NCBI GenBank assembly: GCA_027315105.1
Contig: DAHUYP010000089.1
Location: 46,890 to 110,889 of the forward strand
DNA length: 64,000 nucleotides
DNA from: Gammaproteobacteria bacterium
GTDB lineage: Bacteria; Pseudomonadota; Gammaproteobacteria; Steroidobacterales; Steroidobacteraceae
Direction of reading: 5' to 3'
Shown one piece after another: positions 63,308 to 64,000 of this stretch. Within the stretch, counting starts at the first letter, position 1; every line of letters starts with the position of its first letter. The notes below the pieces were generated by a model that was given only the letters and a program-made list of their open reading frames with translations, was not told where the DNA came from and did not search any database. The position numbers were made by a program, and so were the translations under genes.

Positions 63308-64000
63308 TCAGTGTGCGTGCGGCGCGGCACCAACCTTGCTCTGCTGCGCCACCAGCCACTTCACCAGTTCGATGAGCTGGTTGTCACCGCCTGCAGAGGC
63401 CTCGGTCAGGCGGTATTTCCCATCCACGACGATGGTCGGGGTTTGATCCACCTGCAGCGCCTTGATCAGCTGATCGGCTTCCCGCATCTTCACGTCGACG
63501 CCGAATGAATTGGCGGCCGCCAGGAAGGCCTCCGGCTTCACGCCGGCGACGCGTGCATAGAATCTCGCCGCGTCCTCGATGTTCGGCGGCGGCTGCTTGA
63601 GCCGCCGTCCGCCCGCATCGACCACCGCCAGCTCGCCGCTCTTCCACACCGCGTCGAACATCGCATCATGCGTGCGCTGATCGATCCCCAGCTGCTTCGC
63701 GGCATAGTAGGCGCGCTGGAACATCGGCCAGTCTTCATCCGGCCGGAACGAGGCGGCCACGAAGTCGAGTTGCGCGTTGGCCGGCAGCACCTCCCGCAGC
63801 CGGTCGACCACCGGATAGAAGCGATTGCAGGCCGGGCAGGCGTACGAGAAGACCTCCGTGACCTCGACTTTGCCGGGCGCGAGCGCCGTCGGCTGCGCCG
63901 GTGTGATCAGGAAGTAGTTGGTACCCTGAATCCAGGCGGGAGCGGCACGCCCGGCCGGGGCCATGCCGAGCCGCAGCAGTAGCAGGGGCAGGAATCGCGT
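63308..64000 (-). CDS. Thiol:disulfide interchange protein DsbA-like (N-terminus probably beyond window)
   Basis: VEVTEVFSYACPACNRFYPVVDRL with CPAC active site; TPTIVVDGKYRL. Confidence 0.9.
   Translation of the reverse strand, partial: TRFLPLLLLRLGMAPAGRAAPAWIQGTNYFLITPAQPTALAPGKVEVTEVFSYACPACNRFYPVVDRLREVLPANAQLDFVAASFRPDEDWPMFQRAYYAAKQLGIDQRTHDAMFDAVWKSGELAVVDAGGRRLKQPPPNIEDAARFYARVAGVKPEAFLAAANSFGVDVKMREADQLIKALQVDQTPTIVVDGKYRLTEASAGGDNQLIELVKWLVAQQSKVGAAPHAH

Overview
This is a GC-rich proteobacterial (probably gammaproteobacterial) chromosomal window. It mixes housekeeping genes with decayed mobile-element islands. Main blocks: (1) 0-13.3 kb: pirin 3' end, tesB, ferredoxin-NADP reductase, gabT, ABC exporter, metH, metF, an ArsR-methyltransferase (SahR-like) regulator with an apparent operator, and typA. 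(2) 13.3-19.3 kb: a scrap-yard of RHS fragments, an IS3-family element, a second IS3 orfA fragment, a higBA module with a disrupted toxin, and inverted fragments of a Tn3-family transposase. (3) 19.3-33.5 kb: a catabolic region with an SSS symporter, agmatinase-family ureohydrolase, NCS1 permease, carbon-nitrogen hydrolase, and a clear guanidine-I (ykkC) riboswitch. The riboswitch leads a six-gene operon: TonB-dependent receptor, M20 deacylase, HpaB-like flavin monooxygenase, flavin reductase fused to a LysR-type ligand-binding domain, RidA, DUF1028. (4) 33.5-52.5 kb: ChrB facing a nine-heme cytochrome c, GH130 plus glycosyltransferase, cytochrome c peroxidase, YfdX, a GGDEF protein, def, and many gene or IS remnants. 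(5) 52.5-63.2 kb: a urea/guanidine carboxylase locus (NikR-like regulator lacking two Ni ligands, TauABC-like ABC transporter, two DUF1989 proteins, biotin carboxylase, allophanate hydrolase), then a DsbA-like protein. The best candidate for an undescribed system is the riboswitch-controlled TonB receptor/flavin monooxygenase operon, which sits in the same window as a guanidine-carboxylase-type locus. All family calls come from reading the sequence by eye; no searches were run.
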